A stretch of 64,000 nucleotides of DNA from the NCBI RefSeq assembly GCF_048007105.1, contig NZ_CP180352.1, positions 3,658,001 to 3,722,000 of the forward strand, given 5' to 3'. Both the position numbers and the translations under genes were made by a program. The stretch comes from Minwuia sp048007105. GTDB taxonomy: Bacteria > Pseudomonadota > Alphaproteobacteria > Minwuiales > Minwuiaceae. The notes under the pieces are model-generated. The model made no database searches. It saw nothing but the letters and a program-made list of their open reading frames with translations, and was not told the DNA's origin. This document shows, piece by piece, positions 36,942 to 45,549 of this stretch (the first letter of the stretch is position 1; each line of letters begins with the position of its first letter).

Positions 36942-37875
36942 ATGACCGATGCATCGAGCCATGGCACCTGGCGTCCGGACTACCCGCGCGATCTCCGCGG
37001 CTACGGGCGCCGCCTGCCGGACCCGGAATGGCCAGAGGGCGCGAAGATCGCGGTCACCTTCGCTATCAACTACGAATGCGGTGGCGAGCTGAGCGTGCTC
37101 CACGGCGACAGCCGCTCCGAAGCCATGCTGACCGACATCGGATTCCCCGAAGTGGTCGGCGCGCGCTCCATGCTGGCCGAGTCCGCCTTCGAATACGGCA
37201 GCCGCCGCGGCATCTGGCGCCTGCTCGACGCCTTCGAGAGCCGCGGCCTGAAGGCCAGCATTCTCGCCGTCGCCAGCGGCCTCAGCCATAATCCGGACGT
37301 CGTCGAGGCCTGCGTGGCGGCCGGCCACGAGATCGTCAGCCACGGCTGGCGCTGGATCGACTACCAGGACGTGCCCGCCGCGGTCGAACGTCAGGACATC
37401 CGCAGCGCGGTCGAGGCCATCGAGGCCCTGTCGGGCAAGCGGCCTGTCGGCTGGATGACCGGCCAGCCCCAGTCCCAACACGCGGAACCTGCTGCGGGAG
37501 CATGGCGGCTTCCTCTACGACCGGGACTCCCTGAACGACGAACTGCCCTACTGGATCCGGGATGGCGGCGAGCCGTATCTGGTTGTCCCCTACTCCTACG
37601 AGACCAACGACAACCGCTTCGACGGAAATTCCGGTTTCAGCACGGCCGAAGACTTCTACTGCTACATGCGGGACGCCTTCGACGTTCTGCTGGCGGAAGG
37701 GCGCGCGGGCCAGCCGCGCATGATGTCGATCGGCCTGCACGACCGGATCATCGGGCGCCCGGGCCGGATCAGGGGCCTCACCCGGTTCCTGGATCATGTG
37801 ACCGCCCATGGCGACGCCTGGGTCTGCACCGGCGAGGAGATCGCCCGGCACTGGCGGTCGGTGCACCCGGCCTAG
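36942..37875 (+). CDS. PuuE-type polysaccharide deacetylase family protein, frameshifted
   Basis: A NodB-fold hydrolase most like the PuuE allantoinase group. The first frame has WPEGAKIAVTFAINYECGGE, ARSMLAESAFEYGSRRGIWR and AAGHEIVSHGWRWIDY. The second holds FLYDRDSLNDELPYW, VPYSYETNDNRF, MMSIGLHDRIIGRPGRIRG and HVTAHGDAWVCTGEEIARHW. The frame shifts in CCCC at 37467-37470; removing one C joins the halves into 310 residues, the usual PuuE length. Allantoinase activity is inferred only; no other ureide or purine genes are nearby. Its stop overlaps the convergent TRAP permease stop at CTAG. Confidence 0.82.
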
Positions 37876-39155
37876 CCGAAGCCCGCGCTCTCCGGCAGCC
37901 AGGTGGCGAGTTCCGGTACGAGCAGCACAAGCGCCAGCCCGGCCAGCAGCAGCACGACATACGGCACCACCCCGCGGATGACCTCGATCAGCGGCGCGTC
38001 GGCGATGCCCTTGATGACGAACAGGTTCATGCCCACCGGCGGTGTGATCAGGGCCAGTTCCAGATTGATCATCAGCAGGATGCCGTACCAGATCGGGTCG
38101 ATCCCGAGTTGCAGCAGGACCGGGAAGACGATGGGCGTGGTGATCAGGATGATGGAGATCGTCTCCAGGAACATGCCGAGGACGAAGATCACGGCCATCA
38201 CCGCTAGAAGGAACATGATGGGCGTCAGCTGGTAGGCCACGACAGCCTCGACCAGTTCCGCCGGCAGCCGGATGATGGTCACCGCATGGCCGAAGATCGC
38301 CGCGGCGGCGAGGATCATGAACAGCATCGCGGTGGTCCGGACGGTCTCGTAGGCCGTCTCCCAGAGATCGCGGAAGCCGAAGCTGCGATAGACCACGACG
38401 CCGACGAACAGCGCGTAGAAACAGCCGATGGCCGCGGCCTCGGAGGCCGTGAAGACACCGGCATAGATGCCCCCCAGAACCACCGGCGGCATCATCAGCG
38501 CCCAGAAAGCGCGGCCGACGGCGCGGGCGCATTCGCGGAAGCCGATCCATTCCGGCTTGTGTTCGTCGCGCCGCCGCATGGCGCTGACCGCGCAATACGC
38601 CGCGAACAGCAACGCCATGATCGCGCCCGGTATCACGCCGGCCAGAAACAGGGCGCCAATGGAGACCTCGGTTACGATGGCATAGAGGATCGCCGGCCCC
38701 GATGGCGGGATCAGGATGCCCAGCGTCCCGCCGGCAGCGATGACGCCATAGGCGGTGTGGGACGGATAGCCGAAGCGCTTCATCTGAGGGATCGCCGCCG
38801 TGCCGATGGTCAGCGCCGTCGCCACCGACGAGCCCGAAATGGCCGCGAAGACGGTGCAGGAAAGGACGGTGGCGATGCCCAGCCCGCCCGGCAGATGCCG
38901 GACCATCGCGTTGGCGGCCTCGTAGAGGTGGTCGACCACCTTCGCGCGGATCATGATGTAGGCCATGAAGGCGAACATCGGGATCGCCGTCAGCAGGTTG
39001 TTGTTCAGCTTGGCGAAGACGGTGTCGGCGATGGAGTTGACGTGGCCCTCGGTCAGCAGCGTCACGATCAGCGACGCCAGACCCAGCGCCGCAAAGATCG
39101 GCGCGCCGGTCAGCAGCAGGACCAGCAGCAGGACAAGGATCAGGACGAGAGTCAC
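37872..39155 (-). CDS. TRAP transporter large permease, DctM type
   Basis: A 427-residue membrane protein with about twelve helices, the channel-forming subunit of a tripartite ATP-independent periplasmic transporter. Typical segments: LVLLLTGAPIFAALGLASL, AIPMFAFMAYIMIRAKV, GTLGILIPPSGPAILYAIVT and LINLELALITPPVGMNLFVI. It starts at GTG overlapping the DctQ stop by four bases (GTGA), the usual length for the family; a longer frame upstream reads through DctQ. Last gene of the CoA-transferase-dctP-dctQ-dctM operon. Confidence 0.92.
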   Translation of the reverse strand: MTLVLILVLLLVLLLTGAPIFAALGLASLIVTLLTEGHVNSIADTVFAKLNNNLLTAIPMFAFMAYIMIRAKVVDHLYEAANAMVRHLPGGLGIATVLSCTVFAAISGSSVATALTIGTAAIPQMKRFGYPSHTAYGVIAAGGTLGILIPPSGPAILYAIVTEVSIGALFLAGVIPGAIMALLFAAYCAVSAMRRRDEHKPEWIGFRECARAVGRAFWALMMPPVVLGGIYAGVFTASEAAAIGCFYALFVGVVVYRSFGFRDLWETAYETVRTTAMLFMILAAAAIFGHAVTIIRLPAELVEAVVAYQLTPIMFLLAVMAVIFVLGMFLETISIILITTPIVFPVLLQLGIDPIWYGILLMINLELALITPPVGMNLFVIKGIADAPLIEVIRGVVPYVVLLLAGLALVLLVPELATWLPESAGFG

Positions 39156-39700
39156 TGCCGCGGCCGCCGCGCCAGCAGAACCGAGACCAGCCGCGCCGCC
39201 GCCACCAGCAGGATCAGGACGCAGCCAATGACCAGCAGCGACTGCGGGATCCACATGGCAATCGCCAGATAGCCGTCGGAGTAGATGCCGAAATCGTGGG
39301 AGAACCGCACCGCCGTGATCGAGCTGATCAGGATCGCGACAACCAGCAGGATCACCGCCACCATGGCCCAGATGCCGGCGACGCGCGCCCAGATTCCTGA
39401 CAGTCTGGCGGAAATCAGGTCGACGCTGATGTGGTCGCCGCGACGCAGCGTCTCGGCCGCGCCCAGCATGACGATGCCGACGACCAGATAGCCCGAGAGC
39501 TCATCCGTCCAGGTGACCGGCGTGCCCAGCACGTAGCGCATGAAGACGCTGTATCCGGTGATCGCGAGAATGAGCAGCACGCCCAGAACCGAAAACGCCG
39601 CGCCCAGCCTGGCCAGCGGAGCGACGGCGCGTTCGATCAGCGAGGGCGGCGGGCCGGCCGGCGCATTGCCGCCAGGCCCGTCCGCTCCCCCGTGGTTCAC
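39152..39700 (-). CDS. TRAP transporter small permease, DctQ type
   Basis: A 182-residue protein with four membrane helices that pairs with the DctM subunit. The family segment ITGYSVFMRYVLGTPVTWTD lies near residues 48-67, followed by LGAAETLRRGDHISVDLIS. It starts at GTG overlapping the DctP stop by four bases. The frame extends upstream into the DctP gene, but that part is not coding in this frame. Confidence 0.88.
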   Translation of the reverse strand: MNHGGADGPGGNAPAGPPPSLIERAVAPLARLGAAFSVLGVLLILAITGYSVFMRYVLGTPVTWTDELSGYLVVGIVMLGAAETLRRGDHISVDLISARLSGIWARVAGIWAMVAVILLVVAILISSITAVRFSHDFGIYSDGYLAIAMWIPQSLLVIGCVLILLVAAARLVSVLLARRPRQ

Positions 39701-40683
39701 TGGCCGATCTTGTTGACCAGCTCGATCAGCTTCTGGCCGTCCTCGCCGCTCTCCTCGGCGAAGGCCTTGTCGAAGGCCGGGCCCATGACGGCCTTCATCG
39801 CCGCGATCTCGTCCGCGGTGTGGATGTGAACCTTCACGTTCTTGGTCGCCAGCTGATACGGCGCAGAACCGGCGGACTTCTCGGATTCCTCGACTGCCCA
39901 CTTCGCGGCGCTCTTGCCGGCGGCGGCCAGGGCCGCCTTGGCCTTGTCGTTCAGGCCGTCATACCAGGCCGGATTGACGTAGCCGTGGAAGAAGACGCTG
40001 AACAGCGGCGAGGCGACAACGAAGTCCTGGACCTCGTAGTACTTGCGCGACCAGGTGGCCGAGATGTCGGTCAGGCCCGCATCGATGACGCCGGTCGACA
40101 GCGCCTGGTAAACCTTGGAGCCCGACATGGCCGACGGCGCAGCGCCCAGAGCGCTCAGGCCGGCATCGACGATCGGGTTGAGACCGCGGATCTTCACGCC
40201 CTCGAAATCAGCCGGCGCCAGCAGCGCCTTGCCCTTGGAGGTGTAGGCGCTCATCCGGGTGGTGAACAGCCAGGCCACGTTGCGCACACCCTTGGTCAGC
40301 AGCTTCTCTTCCAGGAAGGCCGCCGCCTCGGAGTCCGGCCAGCCCTGAACGGTCTCCAGCGCGGTGACCGCATAGGGCTTCAGGGTGACGTTCATCATCG
40401 GCAGGGTCTTGCCCCACTGGAAGTTCACCGAGAAGGCGCATTCGAAGCTGCCCTTGGCGACCGAGGGGATGTTCTCGCCGGCGCCGGACAGGCTGTTGGC
40501 CCCGAACACCTGAACGTCGATCTCGCCTTCCGACTGCGCTTCGACCTCGGCGGCCCAGCGGTCGATCACCTGGGCGATGTGGTGCTGCGGCGGCAGCTGG
40601 TGGCTGCAGCGCATGGTCTCGGCGGCCTGCGCCGCCCCCGAAAAGCCGGTCAGCGCGACCGCGGCGATCAGAAGCTTCTTCAT
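39697..40683 (-). CDS. TRAP transporter solute-binding protein, DctP type
   Basis: A 328-residue periplasmic receptor with a signal peptide (MKKLLIAAVALTGFSGAAQA, cut at AQA-AE). The binding-protein core has HHIAQVIDRWAAEVEAQSEG and the ligand-site strand FEGVKIRGLNPIVDAG, whose Arg usually binds a carboxylate. It delivers an organic acid to DctQM. AAGGGGAGG precedes the start. It lies 23 bases after a CaiB-type CoA-transferase gene, suggesting the imported acid is then activated as a CoA ester. Confidence 0.92.
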   Translation of the reverse strand: MKKLLIAAVALTGFSGAAQAAETMRCSHQLPPQHHIAQVIDRWAAEVEAQSEGEIDVQVFGANSLSGAGENIPSVAKGSFECAFSVNFQWGKTLPMMNVTLKPYAVTALETVQGWPDSEAAAFLEEKLLTKGVRNVAWLFTTRMSAYTSKGKALLAPADFEGVKIRGLNPIVDAGLSALGAAPSAMSGSKVYQALSTGVIDAGLTDISATWSRKYYEVQDFVVASPLFSVFFHGYVNPAWYDGLNDKAKAALAAAGKSAAKWAVEESEKSAGSAPYQLATKNVKVHIHTADEIAAMKAVMGPAFDKAFAEESGEDGQKLIELVNKIGQ

Positions 40684-40706
40684 CGGTATCCTCCCCTTGT
40701 ATCGAA

Positions 40707-41876
40707 TTATTCGTTCCGGCCAGATGCCCTCGCGATCGCATCCGGGTCAAGCCCCAGATCGCCCAGCACGGCTTCCGTGTCCTGACCGATATCAGGCACA
40801 TCCGCATGGAAACCGACCGGTTCGCTGTCGTAATCCAGCGGCAGGCCCGGCGCGTTGAAGCGCTTCTCGCCATAGCGCGACGGCAGCAGCCCGCCGGGAC
40901 GCCGCACATGCGGGTCGTCATACATCTCGACCGGCCGGGCAATGGGCGCATAGGGAATGCCGAGAGGCTGGAACGCCGTCTCGAGCTCGGACAGTGTATG
41001 CCTGCGGATCGCCTCGGCAATGAGCGGCAGGGTCCAGCTTCGCGCCTCGATCTGCTGCATCTTGGTCGAGAGATCGTCGCGCCCGACCAGATCGGTCAGG
41101 CCGAGCAGACCGCAGAGATCGTTCCAGTGGCCGAGCGTGACCGCTCCGACGAAGAGCGGCTTGCCGTCGGCGGTGTCGAAGATGTCGTAGACCGGCCAGG
41201 AGAAATCCCGCTCCGGCATCGGCGGGGCCTCGGTACCCTCCAGCTCGAACTGGACCATGTGCTGGGCAACCAGCAGCAGGCAGTTCTCGAACAGGCCGAC
41301 CCGGATCTCGCGCCCCTCGCCCGATTTCTCGCGATCCATCAGCGCCGCCATGACGCCCATCGCGCCGAACAGCCCGGCCATGATGTCGTTGGCCGATGAC
41401 CCCACGCGGAGCGGCCGGCCCGTCGGCCCGGTCATGTAGGCGAGGCCGGTCATCATCTGCACCACCTCGTCCAGCGCGGTGCGGTCGCGGTACGGGCCGT
41501 TGGCGAAGCCCTTGTGCGGCACCGCGATCAGTTTCGGATAGCGCTGCCTGAGCGACGCGGCGTCGAGCCCCCGCTTCGCCAGCGAACCGTGCTTGAAGTT
41601 TTCCAGAAACACGTCGGCAGTGGCCAGCAGGCCGTGCATCGCGGCCATGCCCTCATCGGTGTTCAGGTCCAGTGTGATGGAGCGCTTGCCGCGGTTGAAG
41701 ACCGGGAAGAAGCCCGTGCCCATGCCGGTCAGGAACCGGGTGCGGTCGCCCTCGGGCGGCTCCACCTTGATCACCTCGGCGCCCAGCATGGCGAGAAACA
41801 TGCCGCAGGACGGCCCCATCACCATGTGGCTCATCTCGACGACACGGATGCCCTTCAGCGTATCCGGCTTGATCAT
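40707..41876 (-). CDS. CaiB/BaiF family CoA-transferase
   Basis: A 389-residue class III CoA-transferase that moves CoA between carboxylic acids. It has the family N-terminus GIRVVEMSHMVMGPSCGMF, LGAEVIKVEPPEGDRTR and ADVFLENFKHGSLAKRGLD. The catalytic aspartate is probably in GSSANDIMAGLFGAMGV. The C-terminus has the family's PLDYDSEPVGFHADVPDIGQ. GGGGAG precedes the start. It heads the operon with the TRAP transporter. Donor and acceptor acids are unknown. Confidence 0.92.
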   Translation of the reverse strand: MIKPDTLKGIRVVEMSHMVMGPSCGMFLAMLGAEVIKVEPPEGDRTRFLTGMGTGFFPVFNRGKRSITLDLNTDEGMAAMHGLLATADVFLENFKHGSLAKRGLDAASLRQRYPKLIAVPHKGFANGPYRDRTALDEVVQMMTGLAYMTGPTGRPLRVGSSANDIMAGLFGAMGVMAALMDREKSGEGREIRVGLFENCLLLVAQHMVQFELEGTEAPPMPERDFSWPVYDIFDTADGKPLFVGAVTLGHWNDLCGLLGLTDLVGRDDLSTKMQQIEARSWTLPLIAEAIRRHTLSELETAFQPLGIPYAPIARPVEMYDDPHVRRPGGLLPSRYGEKRFNAPGLPLDYDSEPVGFHADVPDIGQDTEAVLGDLGLDPDAIARASGRNE

Positions 41877-41959
41877 GACGTCTCCCCGCCTCCCCGGTTC
41901 AACAACGGGAAGCGGAACCTACCGGCAGCCGGTCACGGCGCTCAAGCCTTTTGGAGCAC

Positions 41960-43783
41960 CTACTCCGCCGCCTCGGTGACCGGCGGGGCGTCGTCCTGCT
42001 TCTCCGCCTGCTGGCGGCGCCACATGCCGGCGTAGACGCCATTGGCGGCGAGCAGGTCCGTGTGGTGGCCGCGTTCGACGATCTCGCCGGCGGCCAGCAC
42101 CACGATCTCGTCGGCGTCGACCACGGTCGACAGCCGGTGGGCGATCATCAGCGTCGTGCGGCCCACGGAGACGCGGGTCAGCGCCTTCTGGATCTCGCGC
42201 TCGGTCGCCGTATCAAGCGCCGAGGTCGCCTCGTCGAAGATCATGATGCCCGGGTTCTTCAGCATCATCCGGGCGATGGCGACGCGCTGCTTCTCGCCGC
42301 CTGAAAGCTTCAGCCCGCGCTCGCCCACCATGGTCTTCAGGCCGTCGGGCAGGTTCTCGATCAGGGGCCGGAGCTGGGCCGAGTCGATGGCGTCCTGAAG
42401 TTGCTCGTCGCTCGCGTCCAGATCGCCGTAGCGGATGTTGTGCTCCAGCGTGTCGTTGAACAGCACCACGTCCTGCGGCACCACGCCAAGCGCCTTGCGG
42501 AGCGATTTCTGGGTCACCTCGCGGATGTCCTGCCCGTCGATCCGGATGGCCCCGCCGTTCACATCGAAGAAGCGGTAGATCAGCCGGGTGATGGTCGACT
42601 TGCCGCCGCCCGAGCCGCCGACCACGGCGATGGTCTTGCCCGGCGGCACGCGGAAGGAGACGTCGCGCAGCACCAGCCGCCGCGGATCGTAGCCGAAGAC
42701 GACGCGGTCGAACTCGATCTCGCCGCCCCTGAAGTCGAGCTCCGGCGCGCCGGGCCGGTCCTCCACCTCGATCTCGCGGTCCAGCAGGCCGAACATCTTC
42801 TGCATGTCCGTCAGGCTCTGCTTCACCTCGCGGTAGACCATGCCCAGCATGTTCAGCGGCATGTAAAGCTGTATCAGGAAGGCGTTGACCAGCACGAAGT
42901 CGCCGATGGTCATGGTGCCGGCGTTCACGCCATAGGCCGCCATTGCCATGACGATGGCGAGGCCGGCGGAGACGATGATCCCCTGCCCCGTATTCAGCAT
43001 GGCCAGGCTGACCTGGCTGCGTACGGCCGCCTTCTCGTAATGCGCGAGGCGGCTGTCGAAGCGGCCTGTCTCGTAGGGCTCGTTGCCGAAGTAGCGGACG
43101 GTCTCGAAATTCAGCAGGCTGTCGATGGAACTCGCATTGGCCTGCTCGTCGCGCCTGTTCATCTCGCGGCGGATGCCGATCCGCCACTCGGTGACGATGA
43201 AGGTGAAGGCGACATAGCCGACCACGGTCAGCAGCGTCACGATGGCGAACCAGACCTGGTACTCGATCAGCAGGATGCCGCAGAAGATCAGCGCCTGCCC
43301 GACCACGGGGACGACGTTGAACAATGTCATGCGCAGCAGGAAGTCGATGGCCTTCGCGCCGCGGTCGATGACCTGATGCAGCGCACCGGTGCGCCGCTCC
43401 GTGTGGAAGCGGTAGGAGAGTTCGTGCAGCCGCTCGAAGACCCGCCGCGACACGTTCCGCGCCGCGCGCTGGCCGACCGCCGAGAATACCGCATCCCGCG
43501 CCTGGCCCAGCCCCTGCTGCAGCACGCGGCCGAGGCCGTAGGCGACCACAAAGGCTACGGCAACACCGATGGCGATGGTCTCACCGTCCAGTGCATCCAC
43601 CGCCTCCTTCAGCAGGAACGGCACGGCGGCGCCGGCGGCGATGGAGCCCCCGAGACAGGCCGCCGCAATGAAGATGCGGACCTTCGGCGCCCAGTTGTCC
43701 TTCGGCCAGAGATACGGCCAGAGCCGGCGCAGCACCGACCAGTCGGCGGGACCCGTCGGTTCGCTGGATAGGCTGTTTCTCAA
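41960..43783 (-). CDS. ABC exporter of the Atm1/HMT type
   Basis: A 607-residue half-transporter with six N-terminal helices (about residues 40-320) and a C-terminal ATPase. The membrane domain shows the Atm1-like pattern FERLHELSYRFHTERRTGAL and IDRGAKAIDFLLRMTLFNVV. ATPase motifs: VGGSGGGKSTITRLIYRF (Walker A), LSGGEKQRVAIARMML (signature), IMIFDEATSALD (Walker B) and LMIAHRLST (switch His). Bacterial Atm1 proteins export glutathione-linked sulfur or metal species; that assignment is by family. It is separated from the monooxygenase gene by a perfect 24-bp palindrome. Confidence 0.92.
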   Translation of the reverse strand: MRNSLSSEPTGPADWSVLRRLWPYLWPKDNWAPKVRIFIAAACLGGSIAAGAAVPFLLKEAVDALDGETIAIGVAVAFVVAYGLGRVLQQGLGQARDAVFSAVGQRAARNVSRRVFERLHELSYRFHTERRTGALHQVIDRGAKAIDFLLRMTLFNVVPVVGQALIFCGILLIEYQVWFAIVTLLTVVGYVAFTFIVTEWRIGIRREMNRRDEQANASSIDSLLNFETVRYFGNEPYETGRFDSRLAHYEKAAVRSQVSLAMLNTGQGIIVSAGLAIVMAMAAYGVNAGTMTIGDFVLVNAFLIQLYMPLNMLGMVYREVKQSLTDMQKMFGLLDREIEVEDRPGAPELDFRGGEIEFDRVVFGYDPRRLVLRDVSFRVPPGKTIAVVGGSGGGKSTITRLIYRFFDVNGGAIRIDGQDIREVTQKSLRKALGVVPQDVVLFNDTLEHNIRYGDLDASDEQLQDAIDSAQLRPLIENLPDGLKTMVGERGLKLSGGEKQRVAIARMMLKNPGIMIFDEATSALDTATEREIQKALTRVSVGRTTLMIAHRLSTVVDADEIVVLAAGEIVERGHHTDLLAANGVYAGMWRRQQAEKQDDAPPVTEAAE

Positions 43784-43816
43784 TCCGTTACCTCATGACG
43801 CCGGCATGCCCAGGCG

Positions 43817-43840
43817 GCGCCCATCCGGCCGGATGGGCGC
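43817..43840. repeat. Perfect 24-bp palindrome between monooxygenase and ABC exporter genes
   Basis: GCGCCCATCC-GGCC-GGATGGGCGC, fully self-complementary. It is 34 bases upstream of the exporter start and 42 bases past the monooxygenase stop (both minus strand). No T run follows on the minus strand, so it is either a leader hairpin/operator of the exporter or a poor terminator. Confidence 0.55.
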
Positions 43841-43881
43841 TCGCATCTTAACCTAGGCGGTTCTGCGCCGGCGGCAATTCG

Positions 43882-45515
43882 TCAGGCGGCTTCGGGTTCG
43901 ATCAGCTCGTAGCCCGGAAATCCCCGCTCGATCTCGGCGTAGCAGGTGTCGTGGTAGCGCTTGAAGCCGCCGCGGTAGACCATGTAACGCCGCGGCTTGC
44001 CCGGAATGTTGGCGCCGTTGTACCAGCTGTCGGTGGTCAGTGCCCCCGGCACGCGCTTGGCGTAGCGCAGGGTTTCCTCGGCCCAGAACTCCTCCGATTC
44101 ATGCTTCGGATGCAGCCGCTGGCCTGGCGCCGTTCCAGCTCGTCGACGGTGTCGAAGACGAAGTCCACCTGCTGCTCGGCCAGCGTCGCCATGTTGGAGA
44201 GCACGGACGGCGACATGGCGCTTGAAGGCAGGAACAGGTTGGGGAAGCCGTGGACCATGGTGCCCAGATAGTTCACCGGTCCGTCCGCCCAGACATCGGC
44301 CATGACGGCGCCGCCAATGCCCTTGATGTTCATCGACCGGACCGGGCCGGTCAGCGCATCGAAGCCGGTGGCGAAGACGATGACGTCCAGCGGCACATGC
44401 TCCGCCGATGTCGTGATGCCGTCGACGGTAATGCGCTCGATGGGCGTCTCCTTCAGCGCGACGAGACGGACATGCGGCTGGTTGTAGGTCTGCAGGTACA
44501 CGTCGCTCATGCAGGGCCGCTTGCCGCCATAGGGATGGTCCCAGGGGACGATCTGGTTCGCGGTCCAGGGGTCCTCCACCTGCTCGTGCATCCGCTTGCG
44601 GACGAATTCGGAGATGGCCTCGTTGGCCTCGGGCAGGTGCGCGTCATAGAAGGCGGTCATCATGTAGCCGCCGTCCCAGGCTTCCTGCAGCGCCTTCTCG
44701 CGCCCGGCCTCGTCAAGTTCGGCGAAGCGCGGGCCCATCGCGATCGGACGGGTGCCGCCGTAGTTGGCGCGCATGCCCTCGCGGATCGCCTGTGGATCCT
44801 CGCGCAGCATGGCGACATGGTCCGGGTCCATCGGCCCGCCGCAGGTCGGCATGACGAAGTTCGCCGTACGCTGGAAGACCACCACCTCGCTGGCGACCTT
44901 CGCAATCTCGGGGATCGCCTGGACCCCCGAAGAACCCGTGCCGATCACCCCGACGCGCTTGCCCGACAGATCGACCTCCCGGTCCTTCGGCCACATCGAT
45001 GTGAAGTATTTCTCGCCCTGGAAGTCGTCGACGCCCTCGATATCCGGCGCCTTCGGTTCCGACAACGCACCGACGGCCAGCACCAGATAGCGGCAGACGA
45101 CCTCTTCGCCACCGGACGTGCTGACGGTCCACAGGCCGGCGCTCTCGTCATAGGTCGATGCGGTCACCCGTGTGTCGAAGGTGATCAGCGGCTTCACATC
45201 GCAGCGGTCGGCGACGAAGGAGAGGTAGTTCTGGATCTCCGGCTGACGGGCGCAGATGTCCGACCAGTCCCAGTCGCGGACCACCTCGTTGTCGAAGAAA
45301 TAGGCGTAGCTGTAGCTGTCCACGTCGCAGCGGGCGCCCGGATAGGCGTTCCAGTACCAGGTCCCGCCAACGTCGGAACCCGCCTCGAAGCCGCGCACGC
45401 TGTAGCCGCGCTTCCGCGCCGTCCAGAGCGCGTAGATTCCCGCAAACCCGGCGCCGACCACGACGACGTCGCAGTCCGGCGCGCGATTTCCTGCATTCAC
45501 ATTCTCGTCCGGCAT
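43882..45515 (-). CDS. Baeyer-Villiger-type flavin monooxygenase, frameshifted
   Basis: A 544-residue class B flavoprotein monooxygenase when the frame is mended. The FAD site is VVVVGAGFAGIYALWTARKR, the NADPH site VGVIGTGSSGVQAIPEIAK, and the long fingerprint GGTWYWNAYPGARCDVD fits Baeyer-Villiger enzymes. The short fingerprint FxGxxxHxxxW reads FQGEKYFTSMW, with Phe171 where His is expected. The frame breaks near 44117-44135; restoring one base joins ELERRQ to LHPKHESEEFWAEETLRYAK and the end FPGYELIEPEAA at 43882. The start follows AAGGGGAGG. It lies 34 bases after a crotonase gene. Confidence 0.85.
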
Positions 45516-45549
45516 CGCTTCCTCCCCTTACCGAACAGTATACCAAATA

